This document shows positions 9,296 through 17,162 of a stretch of DNA of 64,000 nucleotides, one piece after another. A program made the position numbers and the translations under genes. The notes under the pieces are model-generated. The model ran no database searches. It saw only the letters and a list, made by a program, of their open reading frames with translations, and had not been told where the DNA came from. Every line of letters begins with the position of its first letter. The first letter of the stretch is position 1. The stretch lies in contig NZ_VFPO01000001.1 in assembly GCF_006716765.1 (NCBI RefSeq), forward strand, positions 4,278,001 to 4,342,000. The letters are read 5' to 3'. Source of the stretch: Actinomadura hallensis (GTDB lineage Bacteria; Actinomycetota; Actinomycetes; Streptosporangiales; Streptosporangiaceae).

Positions 9296-9625
9296 GGGCG
9301 CGACCGTAGAGGACGCCACCGACAGAAGCCCGGCCCGCTACTGTTGGAGGGCGCCGCCGGCGCGTCCCGCCGGGTCGGGGGCCCCGGGACGTCCGGGAGA
9401 CCGGGCGCGACCGTCCGATCGCGCGTCCGCTCCGGTTAGGGCGCGGGCGGCTCGGGAACACACAGCCCACCGGCGGCGAAGCCCGGAAGGAGCGGGATCA
9501 TCGACAGCGGCCCCGAAGCGACCCCCGGTGACGAATTCGCGGAGCAGGAATCCGCTGAGGGGCTCCCCCGCTCTGATCGCGCCGAGGGCGGCGGCGAGAG
9601 CGACCGTCCCGAGAACCGCAGGCCC

Positions 9626-11023
9626 GTGGGCAACGGATCCGGGACCTCCCCGCCCGGCACCGCCCGGCCGGGGGACGTCCGGGCCGCCGACGCCCCGCCC
9701 GGGGGCACCGCGGGCGACCGGCTGAGCCGGCCGCTGCCGGGCGCCGTGCGGCAGAGCGTCGTCGAGGCCGCCGCCGAGCTGATCGGGGCGCTGCCCGTCG
9801 ACGAGGTCCCCGTCCCGCTGCGCCGCTTCGCGCGGTTCGAGCGCCGCAAGCGCGCCAAGCTGGCCGGGCAGCACATAGCGGCCGTGCTGGAGAAGGACCC
9901 GGCGTTCCGGGAGCGCGTCGCCGCGCTCCTGCGCGAGACGCAGCCCGACCTCGCGGAGGCGGTCGAGGACGGGACCGTGCCGCCCGCCGCCGATCCGGTG
10001 CGGGTGGCGGTGCTCGCCTACCTGCTGCGTCCCCCCGGCTGGACGGAGCTCGTCGAGGCCGCCCGCGAGGAGCTGGAGCGTTCCGCCTCCGCCTCGGAGG
10101 AGGAGGCCGCCGAACGCCGCGTCGCCGCCCTGAAGGAGGAGCTGGCCGCCGCCCGGACGGCCCGGGCCGCCGAGCTGGACCGGCTGCGCGCCGAGCTGCG
10201 CGAGAGCAAGGCCGAGGTGGCCGAGCTGCGCCGCAAGCTGCACGAGGCGCGCACCCGGTACCGGGCCGCCGAGGAGCGGGCCGGGGAGGTCGCGCGGCAG
10301 GCCGAGCGGGACCTGGCCGCCGCGCGCGAGTCGGCCGCCGCGGCCGACAAGGAGCTGCGCCGGCTGCGCGCCCGCACCGCGCAGGCCGAGGCCGCCGCCG
10401 AGAGCGCGAAGCGGGCCGCGCGCGAGGGGCGCAACGTCGACGACGTGCGGCTGCGGATGCTGCTCGACACGCTGATGGACGCGGCGCAGGGCGTCCGCCG
10501 CGAGCTGGCGCTGCCGTCCACCATCGGGCGTCCCGCGGACGCGGTGAGCGGCCTGGAGCCCGACGGGCCGGCGCACCGCGCGATTCCCGGCCGCGCCCTG
10601 TCCGACGGCGACCCGCAGCTGCTCGACCGGCTGCTGACCCTGCCGCGGGTGCACCTCATCGTGGACGGCTACAACGTCACCAAGACCGGGTACGGGGACC
10701 TGCCGCTGGCGGACCAGCGCGCCCGGCTGCTGTCGGGGCTCGGCGGCCTGGCCGCGCAGACGCGGGCCGAGGTGACGTGCGTGTTCGACGGCGCGGAGCT
10801 GGACGCGCCGGTCGCCGTCGCCGCGCCGCGCGGGGTCCGGGTGCTGTTCAGCCGTCCCGGGCAGACCGCCGACGAGCTGATCGGCGAGCTGGTCCGCGCG
10901 GAGCCGCCGGGCCGGGCGGTGGTCGTGGTGTCCTCCGACCGGGAGGTGGCCGACGCCGCGCGCCGGGCCGACGCCCGCCCGTGCCCGTCCACGCTTCTGC
11001 TGCGGCGCCTCGGGCGGTCGTGA
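9626..11023 (+). CDS. NYN/PIN-domain protein with coiled-coil middle
   Basis: A protein of at least 465 residues. The C-terminal ~150 residues form a YacP-like NYN (PIN-fold) domain with the expected acidic residues: LIVDGYNV, VFDGAE, QTADELI and VSSDREV. These would coordinate metal for RNA cleavage. Before it lies a long Ala/Glu/Arg-rich segment (about residues 145-275) that reads as coiled coil. The exact substrate is unknown. The first in-frame start is the GTG at 9626, but the frame is open back to a stop at 9437 and the upstream sequence looks coding, so the true N-terminus may be longer (see findings). Confidence 0.85.
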   Translation: MGNGSGTSPPGTARPGDVRAADAPPGGTAGDRLSRPLPGAVRQSVVEAAAELIGALPVDEVPVPLRRFARFERRKRAKLAGQHIAAVLEKDPAFRERVAALLRETQPDLAEAVEDGTVPPAADPVRVAVLAYLLRPPGWTELVEAAREELERSASASEEEAAERRVAALKEELAAARTARAAELDRLRAELRESKAEVAELRRKLHEARTRYRAAEERAGEVARQAERDLAAARESAAAADKELRRLRARTAQAEAAAESAKRAAREGRNVDDVRLRMLLDTLMDAAQGVRRELALPSTIGRPADAVSGLEPDGPAHRAIPGRALSDGDPQLLDRLLTLPRVHLIVDGYNVTKTGYGDLPLADQRARLLSGLGGLAAQTRAEVTCVFDGAELDAPVAVAAPRGVRVLFSRPGQTADELIGELVRAEPPGRAVVVVSSDREVADAARRADARPCPSTLLLRRLGRS

Positions 11024-11106
11024 GGCGGTCCTGAGGCGGTCCGCGGGACTCGGGTGCCGTCCGGTGGATAAGGTGCTCATAAGCCTGCCATAAGGGAAGC
11101 CTCGCA

Positions 11107-11130
11107 TTCCGTGATCACGTAGCCACGGAA
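11107..11130. promoter_or_regulatory. Inverted repeat upstream of the NlpC/P60 gene
   Basis: Perfect 7-bp arms TTCCGTG (11107-11113) and CACGGAA (11124-11130) are separated by 10 bases. The repeat sits about 45 bases before the predicted -35 of the NlpC/P60 gene, so it may be a binding site for an unidentified regulator. Confidence 0.4.
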
Positions 11131-11174
11131 AGTGCGCATCGGTCGAGTAAGTCGATCAAACAGCGACGAATCGG

Positions 11175-11203
11175 TTGTGACGGTTGTTGTGCCTCGCTAG
11201 TGT
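11175..11203 (+). promoter_or_regulatory. Promoter of the NlpC/P60 gene
   Basis: A -35 TTGTGA (11175-11180) and a -10 TAGTGT (11198-11203) are separated by 17 bases, the ideal spacing for the housekeeping sigma factor. Transcription would start near 11210. Confidence 0.6.
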
Positions 11204-11242
11204 CGGCGGCTGATGTCGTGGACGAGAGAGGCGAGACCGACC

Positions 11243-12301
11243 GTGGCCAATGAACTCATCGGGGCGAAGGCGCAGCAGCGCGACCGGCGAGGGGGCTCGG
11301 CGAGAAGAGGCGTCTCCCGCCGCCTGGCGGCCGCCGCGAGCCTGACTCTGGCGGTCTCTCTGGCGTCTCCCCCGATGGCGGCGCATGCCGATCCGCAGCC
11401 GACCAGGGCGCAGGTCCAGAAGAAGCTCGACAAGCTGGCCGAGCAGATGGACCACAAGGTCGAGAAGTACAACCAGCTCCGCGAGAAGCTCAAGATCGCC
11501 AAGAAGAAGTACCAGTCGGCGGTCAAGTCGAGCAAGAAGGAGCAGGCGGCCTTCGAGGAGCAGCGCCGCAAGATCGCGCAGATGGCGGCCGACGCCTACA
11601 AGAACGGCGACACCGACGGCGTGACCGGCTTCGTCGGCAGCAACGACCCGCAGGCCATCCTCGACCAGGCCGCGGTGTTCTCCCACCTGTCGCACGAGCG
11701 GGGCTCCCAGCTCACCCAGTTCCTCGCCACCGCCCAGCGGCTCCGCCGCGAGGAGGCGCAGGCCAAGGCGGCCTACGAGGAGGTGCGGGGCAAGACGAAG
11801 GAGCTGGCGAAGCAGAAGCAGCAGCTCGACCGGGAGGTCGCCAAGCAGAAGGCGCTGCTGAGGAGGCTCGGCGGCGGGACGCCGTCCGGCTCGGGCGGCG
11901 GGTCCGGCTCGGGCGCCGTCGGGGGCACCTACAACGGCCCGGCCAGCGGCTCGGCCCGCACGGCGCTCGACTTCGCCTACGCCCAGCTCGGCAAGCCGTA
12001 CCAGTACGGCGCCGAGGGCCCGAACGCCTACGACTGCTCCGGCCTGACCATGAAGGCGTGGGCGGCGGCGGGCGTCAACATCACCCGCACGACCAACTCG
12101 CAGTACGCCGCCACCAAGCGGGTGGACAAGGCCAACCTGCAGCCGGGCGACCTGGTGTTCTTCAACAACCTCGGCCACGTCGGCCTGTACGTGGGCAACG
12201 GGCAGATGATCCACGCCCCCCGCACCGGCAAGAACGTCGAGGTCGTGAGCATCACCTCGGGCTACTACCTCAACACCTACTACGGCGCCGGGCGCCCCTG
12301 A
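11243..12301 (+). CDS. Secreted NlpC/P60 peptidoglycan endopeptidase with coiled coil
   Basis: A RipA-like cell wall hydrolase of 352 residues that should cut peptide stems of peptidoglycan during cell separation. A signal peptide (basic n-region, LTLAVSLAS core, cleavage after PMAAHA) is followed by a Lys/Glu/Gln-rich coiled coil (roughly residues 55-205), a Gly/Ser linker, and an NlpC/P60 domain. That domain has the catalytic Cys in YDCSGL and histidines in LGHVGLYVG and MIHAP. The GTG at 11243, with GAGAGG upstream, is preferred because the predicted transcription start near 11210 leaves a short leader. The ATG at 11213 would be nearly leaderless and adds ten residues. Confidence 0.9.
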   Translation: MANELIGAKAQQRDRRGGSARRGVSRRLAAAASLTLAVSLASPPMAAHADPQPTRAQVQKKLDKLAEQMDHKVEKYNQLREKLKIAKKKYQSAVKSSKKEQAAFEEQRRKIAQMAADAYKNGDTDGVTGFVGSNDPQAILDQAAVFSHLSHERGSQLTQFLATAQRLRREEAQAKAAYEEVRGKTKELAKQKQQLDREVAKQKALLRRLGGGTPSGSGGGSGSGAVGGTYNGPASGSARTALDFAYAQLGKPYQYGAEGPNAYDCSGLTMKAWAAAGVNITRTTNSQYAATKRVDKANLQPGDLVFFNNLGHVGLYVGNGQMIHAPRTGKNVEVVSITSGYYLNTYYGAGRP

Positions 12302-12344
12302 CGCCTCCGCCCCGGAGGGTCCCGCGGCGGGCGTGACGGAATCC

Positions 12345-12388
12345 TCAACGACAACGGACCAGGCTTTGACCTGGTCCGTTGTTGATTT
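12345..12388 (+). terminator. Intrinsic terminator after the NlpC/P60 gene
   Basis: A long stem (left arm from 12345, right arm to 12385, loop CTTTGA, one 3-base bulge) is followed by TTTT. It is the most canonical terminator in the window. Confidence 0.85.
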
Positions 12389-12814
12389 TGGGGGGGTTTG
12401 CGTTCCTTTGGTGCTTTGGTACCGTGTCACCACTCACGGCGCCCTCCAGACGCCGTGGCCCCGCGGCGCCCACCAGGCGCCCCGACCCCACGCGGCGCAT
12501 CCAGCGGCCGCGTGACGCACGACCGCGGCGCGAGCCACGCGCCGCCTCCCCGCGGCGCGTCCCGCGCGCCGCTCCGGCACCCGACGGTGCCGCCACCGGG
12601 TCTCCGAGCGAGACCCCGGCCTGCCCGGCTCCGCCGCGCGCGCCCCAGCGGGCATGGCGCTGAGAGCGCCGCGACGGCGGACACCGCGGCCGGCCCCGGA
12701 CGGCTCCCGCCCCCGCGGGCCCGCCGTCCTCGATCACAACAACAGGCGCCGCTCTTTCGCACGCGGGAGAAGGGTCCCGCGGACGGGCCCCATCGCGCCC
12801 CAGGATCGCAGCGG
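12389..12814. other. Gene-free upstream region of the riboswitch transcript
   Basis: About 425 bases with no convincing gene. The open frames on both strands are Arg/Pro/Ala-rich low-complexity translations of GC-rich DNA with no ribosome binding site or recognisable domain. A weak promoter candidate (TTGCGT at 12398, TACCGT at 12420, 16-base spacing) lies just after the terminator and could drive the riboswitch RNA. Confidence 0.5.
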
Positions 12815-13012
12815 CAGCGCCGAATCCGCCCACGCGCGGAACCGGGGACCCATATCGGCCGGAGTCCAGGGAGCCTCCCTGGACGGGCATTCCGGCGCCC
12901 GGGGTGAATCGGCGAGCCCTCCCGAGCACCGGCGAGAGCCGCCGTAGGGCCACTTCCACGCCCGAACCCGTCAGCTAACCCGGTAGGCGTCTTGGAAGAG
13001 AAGGAGTGAAAC
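12815..13012 (+). ncRNA. c-di-AMP (ydaO/yuaA-type) riboswitch, first copy
   Basis: The region carries the conserved blocks of the ydaO aptamer in order: GCCGAATCCG (from 12819), CCGGGGACCCA (12844), GGGGTGAATC (12902), CCCGAACCCGTCAGCTAACC (12962) and GGTAGGCG, ending in GGAGTGAAAC. These match the ydaO consensus as I remember it, including the CAGCTAAC core. A strong hairpin with a following pyrimidine tract (13029-13075) lies immediately downstream and is a plausible termination platform. Aptamers of this class bind c-di-AMP and usually switch genes off. A second copy follows before the same gene. Confidence 0.85.
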
Positions 13013-13028
13013 CCGCGGCATTACCCAC

Positions 13029-13075
13029 GGGCGTGGCCGCCCGGCGGCCACGCCCTCCCCTTCCCCTTCTCTCCG
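13029..13075 (+). terminator. Terminator-like hairpin between the two riboswitches
   Basis: A perfect 12-bp stem (13029-13040 with 13044-13055, loop CCG) is followed by a C/T-only tract of about 20 bases. Its place right behind the first aptamer suggests that it is the expression platform of that riboswitch. Confidence 0.6.
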
Positions 13076-13137
13076 CGCGGGCGCCCCCGCCCGGCGGAGC
13101 CCCCATCCGAACCGGCGTGCCCGCCCCCGGGCACGTC

Positions 13138-13298
13138 ACCGCCGAGTCCGCGGCGGCCCGCGCCCCCGCGCGGCGTACGCGGAGCCGGGGACCCACCAGT
13201 TCATCGGGGTGAATCGGCCTGCCCGTCGGGCCGTAGGGCGGCTTCCACGCCCGAACCCGTCAGCTAACCCGGTAGGCGGCATGGAAGTCAGGAGAAAC
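13138..13298 (+). ncRNA. c-di-AMP (ydaO/yuaA-type) riboswitch, second copy
   Basis: This is a second complete set of the same conserved blocks: GCCGAGTCCG (13141), CCGGGGACCCA (13185), GGGGTGAATC (13206), CCACGCCCGAACCCGTCAGC (13244) continuing into TAACCCGGTAGGCGG. From about 13243 to 13279 it is nearly identical to the first copy, whereas the intervening stems differ. Its 3' end contains the AGGAG ribosome binding site (13290-13294) for the GTG at 13303, so control here could act on translation rather than on termination. Confidence 0.85.
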
Positions 13299-13302
13299 CC
13301 CC

Positions 13303-14217
13303 GTGCCAGGCGTGCATCGCAGGAAGTCACCGGGCAGGCACCGCAAGCCCAGTCAGTTCACCGTCAGATGGCGCACGACCGGCGGCGTGCTCGTCGGCGC
13401 CGCCGTGCTCGCCACCGCCGCCGCCACCGCGCAGGCGTCGGTGCTGCCGTTCGGCTCCGCCCCCGCGCCGGTGTCGGCCGCCGACCCGGACCGCGGCCAG
13501 TCCGGCGACCGCGGCGGCTCCTCGTCCAAGGACCGGTCGTCCTCCGGCAGGTCCGGAAACTCCGGGAAGTCCGGGAAGTCCGGGTCCGGCTCCGGGAACG
13601 AGGGCGGGACGCGGGACCGGCCGCGGACCGGCGACGCCCGGGGCGGCCAGGCGAACGACGGCGGTGACGGCGGCGAACGACCGGACGGGCAGGAGTCCGA
13701 AGGCTCGGACGAGCAGCCCGCGAAACCCCGTCCCACCGCCGAGGAGGCCATCGAGCTCGCACGGTCGCAGGTCGGCGTCAAGGAGGACGCCAACGGCGAG
13801 ACCAAGTACAACCAGTGGTACATGGCCAGCCCCCGCGCCAAGGAGACCGTCGCGCGCGACGGCGGCTCGGTCAGGGGCTACCAGAAGGCCCCCTGGTGCG
13901 ACATGTTCATCTCGTGGCTGGGCGACCAGCTCGGGTTCGCCGACCAGTTCGGCAGCGACGCGTGGACGGTCGCCCACGCCAGGTGGTTCCGGGACCAGGG
14001 CCGCTGGGGAACCGAGCCCAAGCCGGGCGCCATCGTCTTCTACGCCTGGAACGGCGGCAAGAACATCAGCGACATCGTGCACATCGGCATCGTGACCAGG
14101 AAGATCAACGACACCACGGTGGAGGCCATCGAGGGCAACACCGACAAGGCCGTCCGGGTCAGGCAGCGCCCCACGCGCACCATCGTCGGCTACGGCTACC
14201 CCGAGTACAGGTCCTGA
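13303..14217 (+). CDS. Exported CHAP-domain cell wall hydrolase under riboswitch control
   Basis: A 304-residue protein with a basic N-terminus and one hydrophobic segment (TTGGVLVGAAVLATAAATA, signal peptide or anchor). A long Ser/Gly/Lys- then Asp/Gly-rich disordered region (about residues 60-145) follows, then a C-terminal CHAP domain with the catalytic Cys in PWCDMFISW and the histidine in DIVHIGIV. CHAP enzymes cleave peptidoglycan amide or peptide bonds. The GTG start is preceded by AGGAG at the 3' end of the second riboswitch. c-di-AMP riboswitches are known to control cell wall hydrolase genes in actinobacteria, which fits this product. Confidence 0.9.
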   Translation: MPGVHRRKSPGRHRKPSQFTVRWRTTGGVLVGAAVLATAAATAQASVLPFGSAPAPVSAADPDRGQSGDRGGSSSKDRSSSGRSGNSGKSGKSGSGSGNEGGTRDRPRTGDARGGQANDGGDGGERPDGQESEGSDEQPAKPRPTAEEAIELARSQVGVKEDANGETKYNQWYMASPRAKETVARDGGSVRGYQKAPWCDMFISWLGDQLGFADQFGSDAWTVAHARWFRDQGRWGTEPKPGAIVFYAWNGGKNISDIVHIGIVTRKINDTTVEAIEGNTDKAVRVRQRPTRTIVGYGYPEYRS

Positions 14218-14240
14218 CCTCCCTCCCTCCGCCCGCTGCA

Positions 14241-14246
14241 TAGGAT
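14241..14246 (+). promoter_or_regulatory. -10 element (TAGGAT), leaderless arrangement
   Basis: TAGGAT lies 7 bases before the ATG at 14254, with no ribosome binding site between them. Confidence 0.55.
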
Positions 14247-14253
14247 CGCGCGC

Positions 14254-15525
14254 ATGGAGGACGGACCCGCGCGCGGCGGCCCCGTCACGCGCCGCAGGGC
14301 ACTCGCCCTGGGCGCGGGCGGGGCCGCCGTGCTGCTGGGCGGCGCCGCGGGCCTCCTCGGCGCGCGCTCCGGCGACGGCGGCGGCGCATCGGGCACCCGC
14401 GCCGCCGAGGCCGTCCGGGCGTTCGACCCCGCGGGCGCCGCGGCCCTGTTCGCCAACCGCGCGCGGGCCGTGCGCAGCGGCGACGAGGCGGCGTTCCTCG
14501 CGACGGCGGCCTCCGCCCCCGCCGCGTTCCGGGACGCCCAGGCCCGGATGTACGGCAACCTGCGCCGGCTGCCGCTGAAGAGCTGGGAGGAGCGCGTCGT
14601 CGCCCCGCACGCGGTGGACGACGAGACGGGCGCCACGATCGTCCGCACGGAGGTGCGGTACAGGCTGCGGGGCTTCGACAGGGGCGACGTCGTCCGCACC
14701 CGCTACCTGGCGCTCGCCCCCCGCTCCGGCACCTGGACGATCGTCGGCGACGGCTCGTCCCACGGCCTGGAGGACGACCCCGCCGTCTGGGACGGCGGGC
14801 GGCTCGCGGTCGCCCAGGGCCGCGCGAGCCTGGTCGTCGGCGACGCCGGCGGGCTCGAGGAGATCGCCGGACGGCTCGACGCGGCCGTCCCGGTCGTCAC
14901 CGGCGTCGTCGGCTCCGGCTGGGCGCGGCGGGTCGTCGCCCTCGTCCCCGCCGACGCGGGCCTGGCCTCCGCCCTCGCCGGTCCCGGGCAGAGCCTCCAC
15001 GGGATCGCCGCGCTGGCCACCGTCACGCCGGCCGCCGCCGGAGCCCGCGGCGAGGACCGCGTCATCGTCTCCCCCGGCACCTTCGGCCGGCTCAACGAGC
15101 TGGGGCGCGACGTGGTGCTGACCCACGAGCTGACCCACGTCGCCACCGGCGGCGCCCGCGACCGCACCACCCCGCTGTGGCTGATCGAGGGCTTCGCCGA
15201 CTACGTCGGCTACCTCCGGACGAGGGTCGGCGTGCGGGCCGCGGCGGGCGAGCTGCGCCGCGAGGTGGCCGCGGGACGGGTCCCGTCCCGGCTGCCCTCC
15301 GCGGACGCGTTCTCCGGCGGCTCCGAGCGCCTCTCGCAGGCGTACCAGGAGGCATGGCTCGCCTGCCGGATGGTCGCCGACCGGTACGGTGAGGCGACGC
15401 TCGTGCGGCTGTACCGGACCGCCGGGCGCGTCCCGGAGGCCGCCGCGCTGCGCGAGGTGCTGGGGCTCACCCGGGAGCGCTTCACCGCCCTTTGGCGCGA
15501 CTACCTGAAGAGGGAGCTCACGTGA
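14254..15525 (+). CDS. Exported gluzincin-type metallopeptidase
   Basis: A 423-residue protein with a twin-arginine-like or lipidless export signal (TRRRALALGAGGAAVLLGG). The zinc-binding HExxH motif is HELTHVA at about residue 290. Some 20 residues later LIEGFADYVG provides a glutamate in the position expected for a gluzincin third ligand. The N-terminal ~250 residues have no family I recognise but look like a folded alpha/beta region. The stop overlaps the start of the next gene (GTGA), so this and the M48 peptidase gene are probably co-transcribed. The substrate is unknown. Confidence 0.85.
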   Translation: MEDGPARGGPVTRRRALALGAGGAAVLLGGAAGLLGARSGDGGGASGTRAAEAVRAFDPAGAAALFANRARAVRSGDEAAFLATAASAPAAFRDAQARMYGNLRRLPLKSWEERVVAPHAVDDETGATIVRTEVRYRLRGFDRGDVVRTRYLALAPRSGTWTIVGDGSSHGLEDDPAVWDGGRLAVAQGRASLVVGDAGGLEEIAGRLDAAVPVVTGVVGSGWARRVVALVPADAGLASALAGPGQSLHGIAALATVTPAAAGARGEDRVIVSPGTFGRLNELGRDVVLTHELTHVATGGARDRTTPLWLIEGFADYVGYLRTRVGVRAAAGELRREVAAGRVPSRLPSADAFSGGSERLSQAYQEAWLACRMVADRYGEATLVRLYRTAGRVPEAAALREVLGLTRERFTALWRDYLKRELT

Positions 15526-17051
15526 GCGAGGCACAGGCGGACGAGGACCCGGCCGCCCCCGGCTCCGGCCGCCGCGAGCGGCGGAGCGCCGGGTCCCGTG
15601 ACGGCCGCGCCCGAAGCGAGGAACAGAGCCAGAGCGACGAGCAGGCCCGGAGCGAGGGCTGCGCCCCCCTGAGCGCCGGGAGCCTGAGGAGGCCGCGCAT
15701 GGCGGCCGCCGTCGCCGCGGCCGTGCTGTTCGCCGCGCTCGGGGCCGTCCTCGCCGTGACCACCCCGTGGGACCCGTTGCCCGGCCCGGTCCCCGGCGGG
15801 CACGCGGAGCCCGACCCGGCGCTGGACTTCTCCCCCGCCGAGATCGCCCGCTCCCGGGCGTTCGACGCCGCCCTCACCCCGCCCGCCTACGCGGGCCTCG
15901 TCACCGGGCTGGCGCTGATCCTCGTGCTCGGCCTCACCCCGCTGGGCGCGCGGTTCATCGGCCTGGTCACCGGGGGCGCCCGCCGGCCGCACCCGTCGAG
16001 CGGGAACGCCCCGCGCCGCGGCCTGCGGCACTGGGCGCCGCGCGTCCTGATCGCCACGGCGGCCCTCACCGTCCTGCTGCGCGTCGCCGGGCTCCCGTTC
16101 GGCATCTGGCGCGAGACGGTCCTGCGCCGCTACGGGCTGTCCACGCAGAGCTGGCCGGAATGGCTCGTCGACCAGCTCAAGTCCCTCGGCGTCACCTACG
16201 TCGTCTACGCGGTCGCGCTGCTGCTCCTGTACGCGGTCGTGCGGCGCTTCCCGCGCTACTGGTGGACGGGCGCCGCCGCAGGCGGGTTCCTCCTCGTGAT
16301 CCTGGTCTCGTTCGTCTACCCGATCGCCGTCGAGCCGGTGTTCAACCGGTTCCACTCGCTCCAGGAGGGACCGCTGCGCACCAGCCTGCTGGCGATGGCG
16401 GAGCGGGACGGCGTGCCGGTCGAGGACGTCCTCGTCGCCGACGCCTCCCGCAGGACGACGTCGCTGAACGCCTACGTGTCCGGCTTCGGGTCCACCCGCC
16501 GCATCGTGCTGTACGACACGCTGCTGAAGTCGCCGCCCGCACGCGTCGAGTCGATCGTGGGGCACGAGCTCGGCCACGCCAAGCGCAACGACGTCCTGTG
16601 GGGCACGCTGGTGGGCGCGCTGGGCGTCGCCGGGGCCATGTGCCTGCTCCACCTCCTGATGACCTCTCCGCGCCTTCTGCGCCGCGCGGGAGTCGATCCC
16701 GGGGGGCCTCCGGGGCGCCGCTCCGGCGCCGGGGCGGCCGACCCGAGGTCCGTCGCGCTGGTCCTCGCGCTCGTGGCGGCCGGGACGCAGATCAGCGCCC
16801 CCGTCCAGAACCTCGTCAGCCGCCGCATCGAGGCCCGGGCGGACGTCCACGCCCTGAACCTCACCCGCGACCCGGCGACGTTCGTGTCGATGCAGCACGA
16901 GCTCTCCGTGCGCAACATCTCCGACCTGAGCCCCGACCCCGTGGAGCGGCTTCTGTGGTCCAGCCACCCGGCGGGCCCGGAGCGGATCGCCATGGCCCGC
17001 GACTGGGCCCGCGCCCACGGCACCCCCGAACCGCCGCCACTGCGCGACTAA
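15522..17051 (+). CDS. M48 family membrane metallopeptidase
   Basis: Ste24/CAAX-protease-like integral membrane peptidase of 509 residues. A charged Arg/Ser/Glu-rich cytoplasmic N-terminus of about 60 residues precedes several membrane helices. The zinc site is HELGHAKRND, with the downstream glutamate in RRIEARADVHAL, and the substrate-pocket segment NAYVSGFGSTRRIVLYDTLL is typical of this family. The start GTG overlaps the preceding stop by four bases. It probably acts in membrane protein quality control; prenylated substrates are not expected in bacteria. Confidence 0.92.
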   Translation: MSEAQADEDPAAPGSGRRERRSAGSRDGRARSEEQSQSDEQARSEGCAPLSAGSLRRPRMAAAVAAAVLFAALGAVLAVTTPWDPLPGPVPGGHAEPDPALDFSPAEIARSRAFDAALTPPAYAGLVTGLALILVLGLTPLGARFIGLVTGGARRPHPSSGNAPRRGLRHWAPRVLIATAALTVLLRVAGLPFGIWRETVLRRYGLSTQSWPEWLVDQLKSLGVTYVVYAVALLLLYAVVRRFPRYWWTGAAAGGFLLVILVSFVYPIAVEPVFNRFHSLQEGPLRTSLLAMAERDGVPVEDVLVADASRRTTSLNAYVSGFGSTRRIVLYDTLLKSPPARVESIVGHELGHAKRNDVLWGTLVGALGVAGAMCLLHLLMTSPRLLRRAGVDPGGPPGRRSGAGAADPRSVALVLALVAAGTQISAPVQNLVSRRIEARADVHALNLTRDPATFVSMQHELSVRNISDLSPDPVERLLWSSHPAGPERIAMARDWARAHGTPEPPPLRD

Positions 17052-17063
17052 CGCACCCTCACC

Positions 17064-17096
17064 GGCGGGATGGAGCGGACGCCGCTCCATCCCGCC
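17064..17096. terminator. Bidirectional terminator between convergent genes
   Basis: A perfect 15-bp inverted repeat (17064-17078 with 17082-17096, 3-base loop) lies between the M48 peptidase and L,D-transpeptidase stops. Confidence 0.8.
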
Positions 17097-17162
17097 GCCG
17101 CCCGGCCCCGCACGCGAGCCGAAGCGGGTTCGTACTGCGAAGCGGGCCTGGACTGCAATGAG

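Noticed and set aside
12398..12959. Open frames over the gene-free region after the NlpC/P60 gene
   Set aside because: Arg/Pro/Ala-rich in every frame, no ribosome binding site, and the minus-strand one begins inside the riboswitch.
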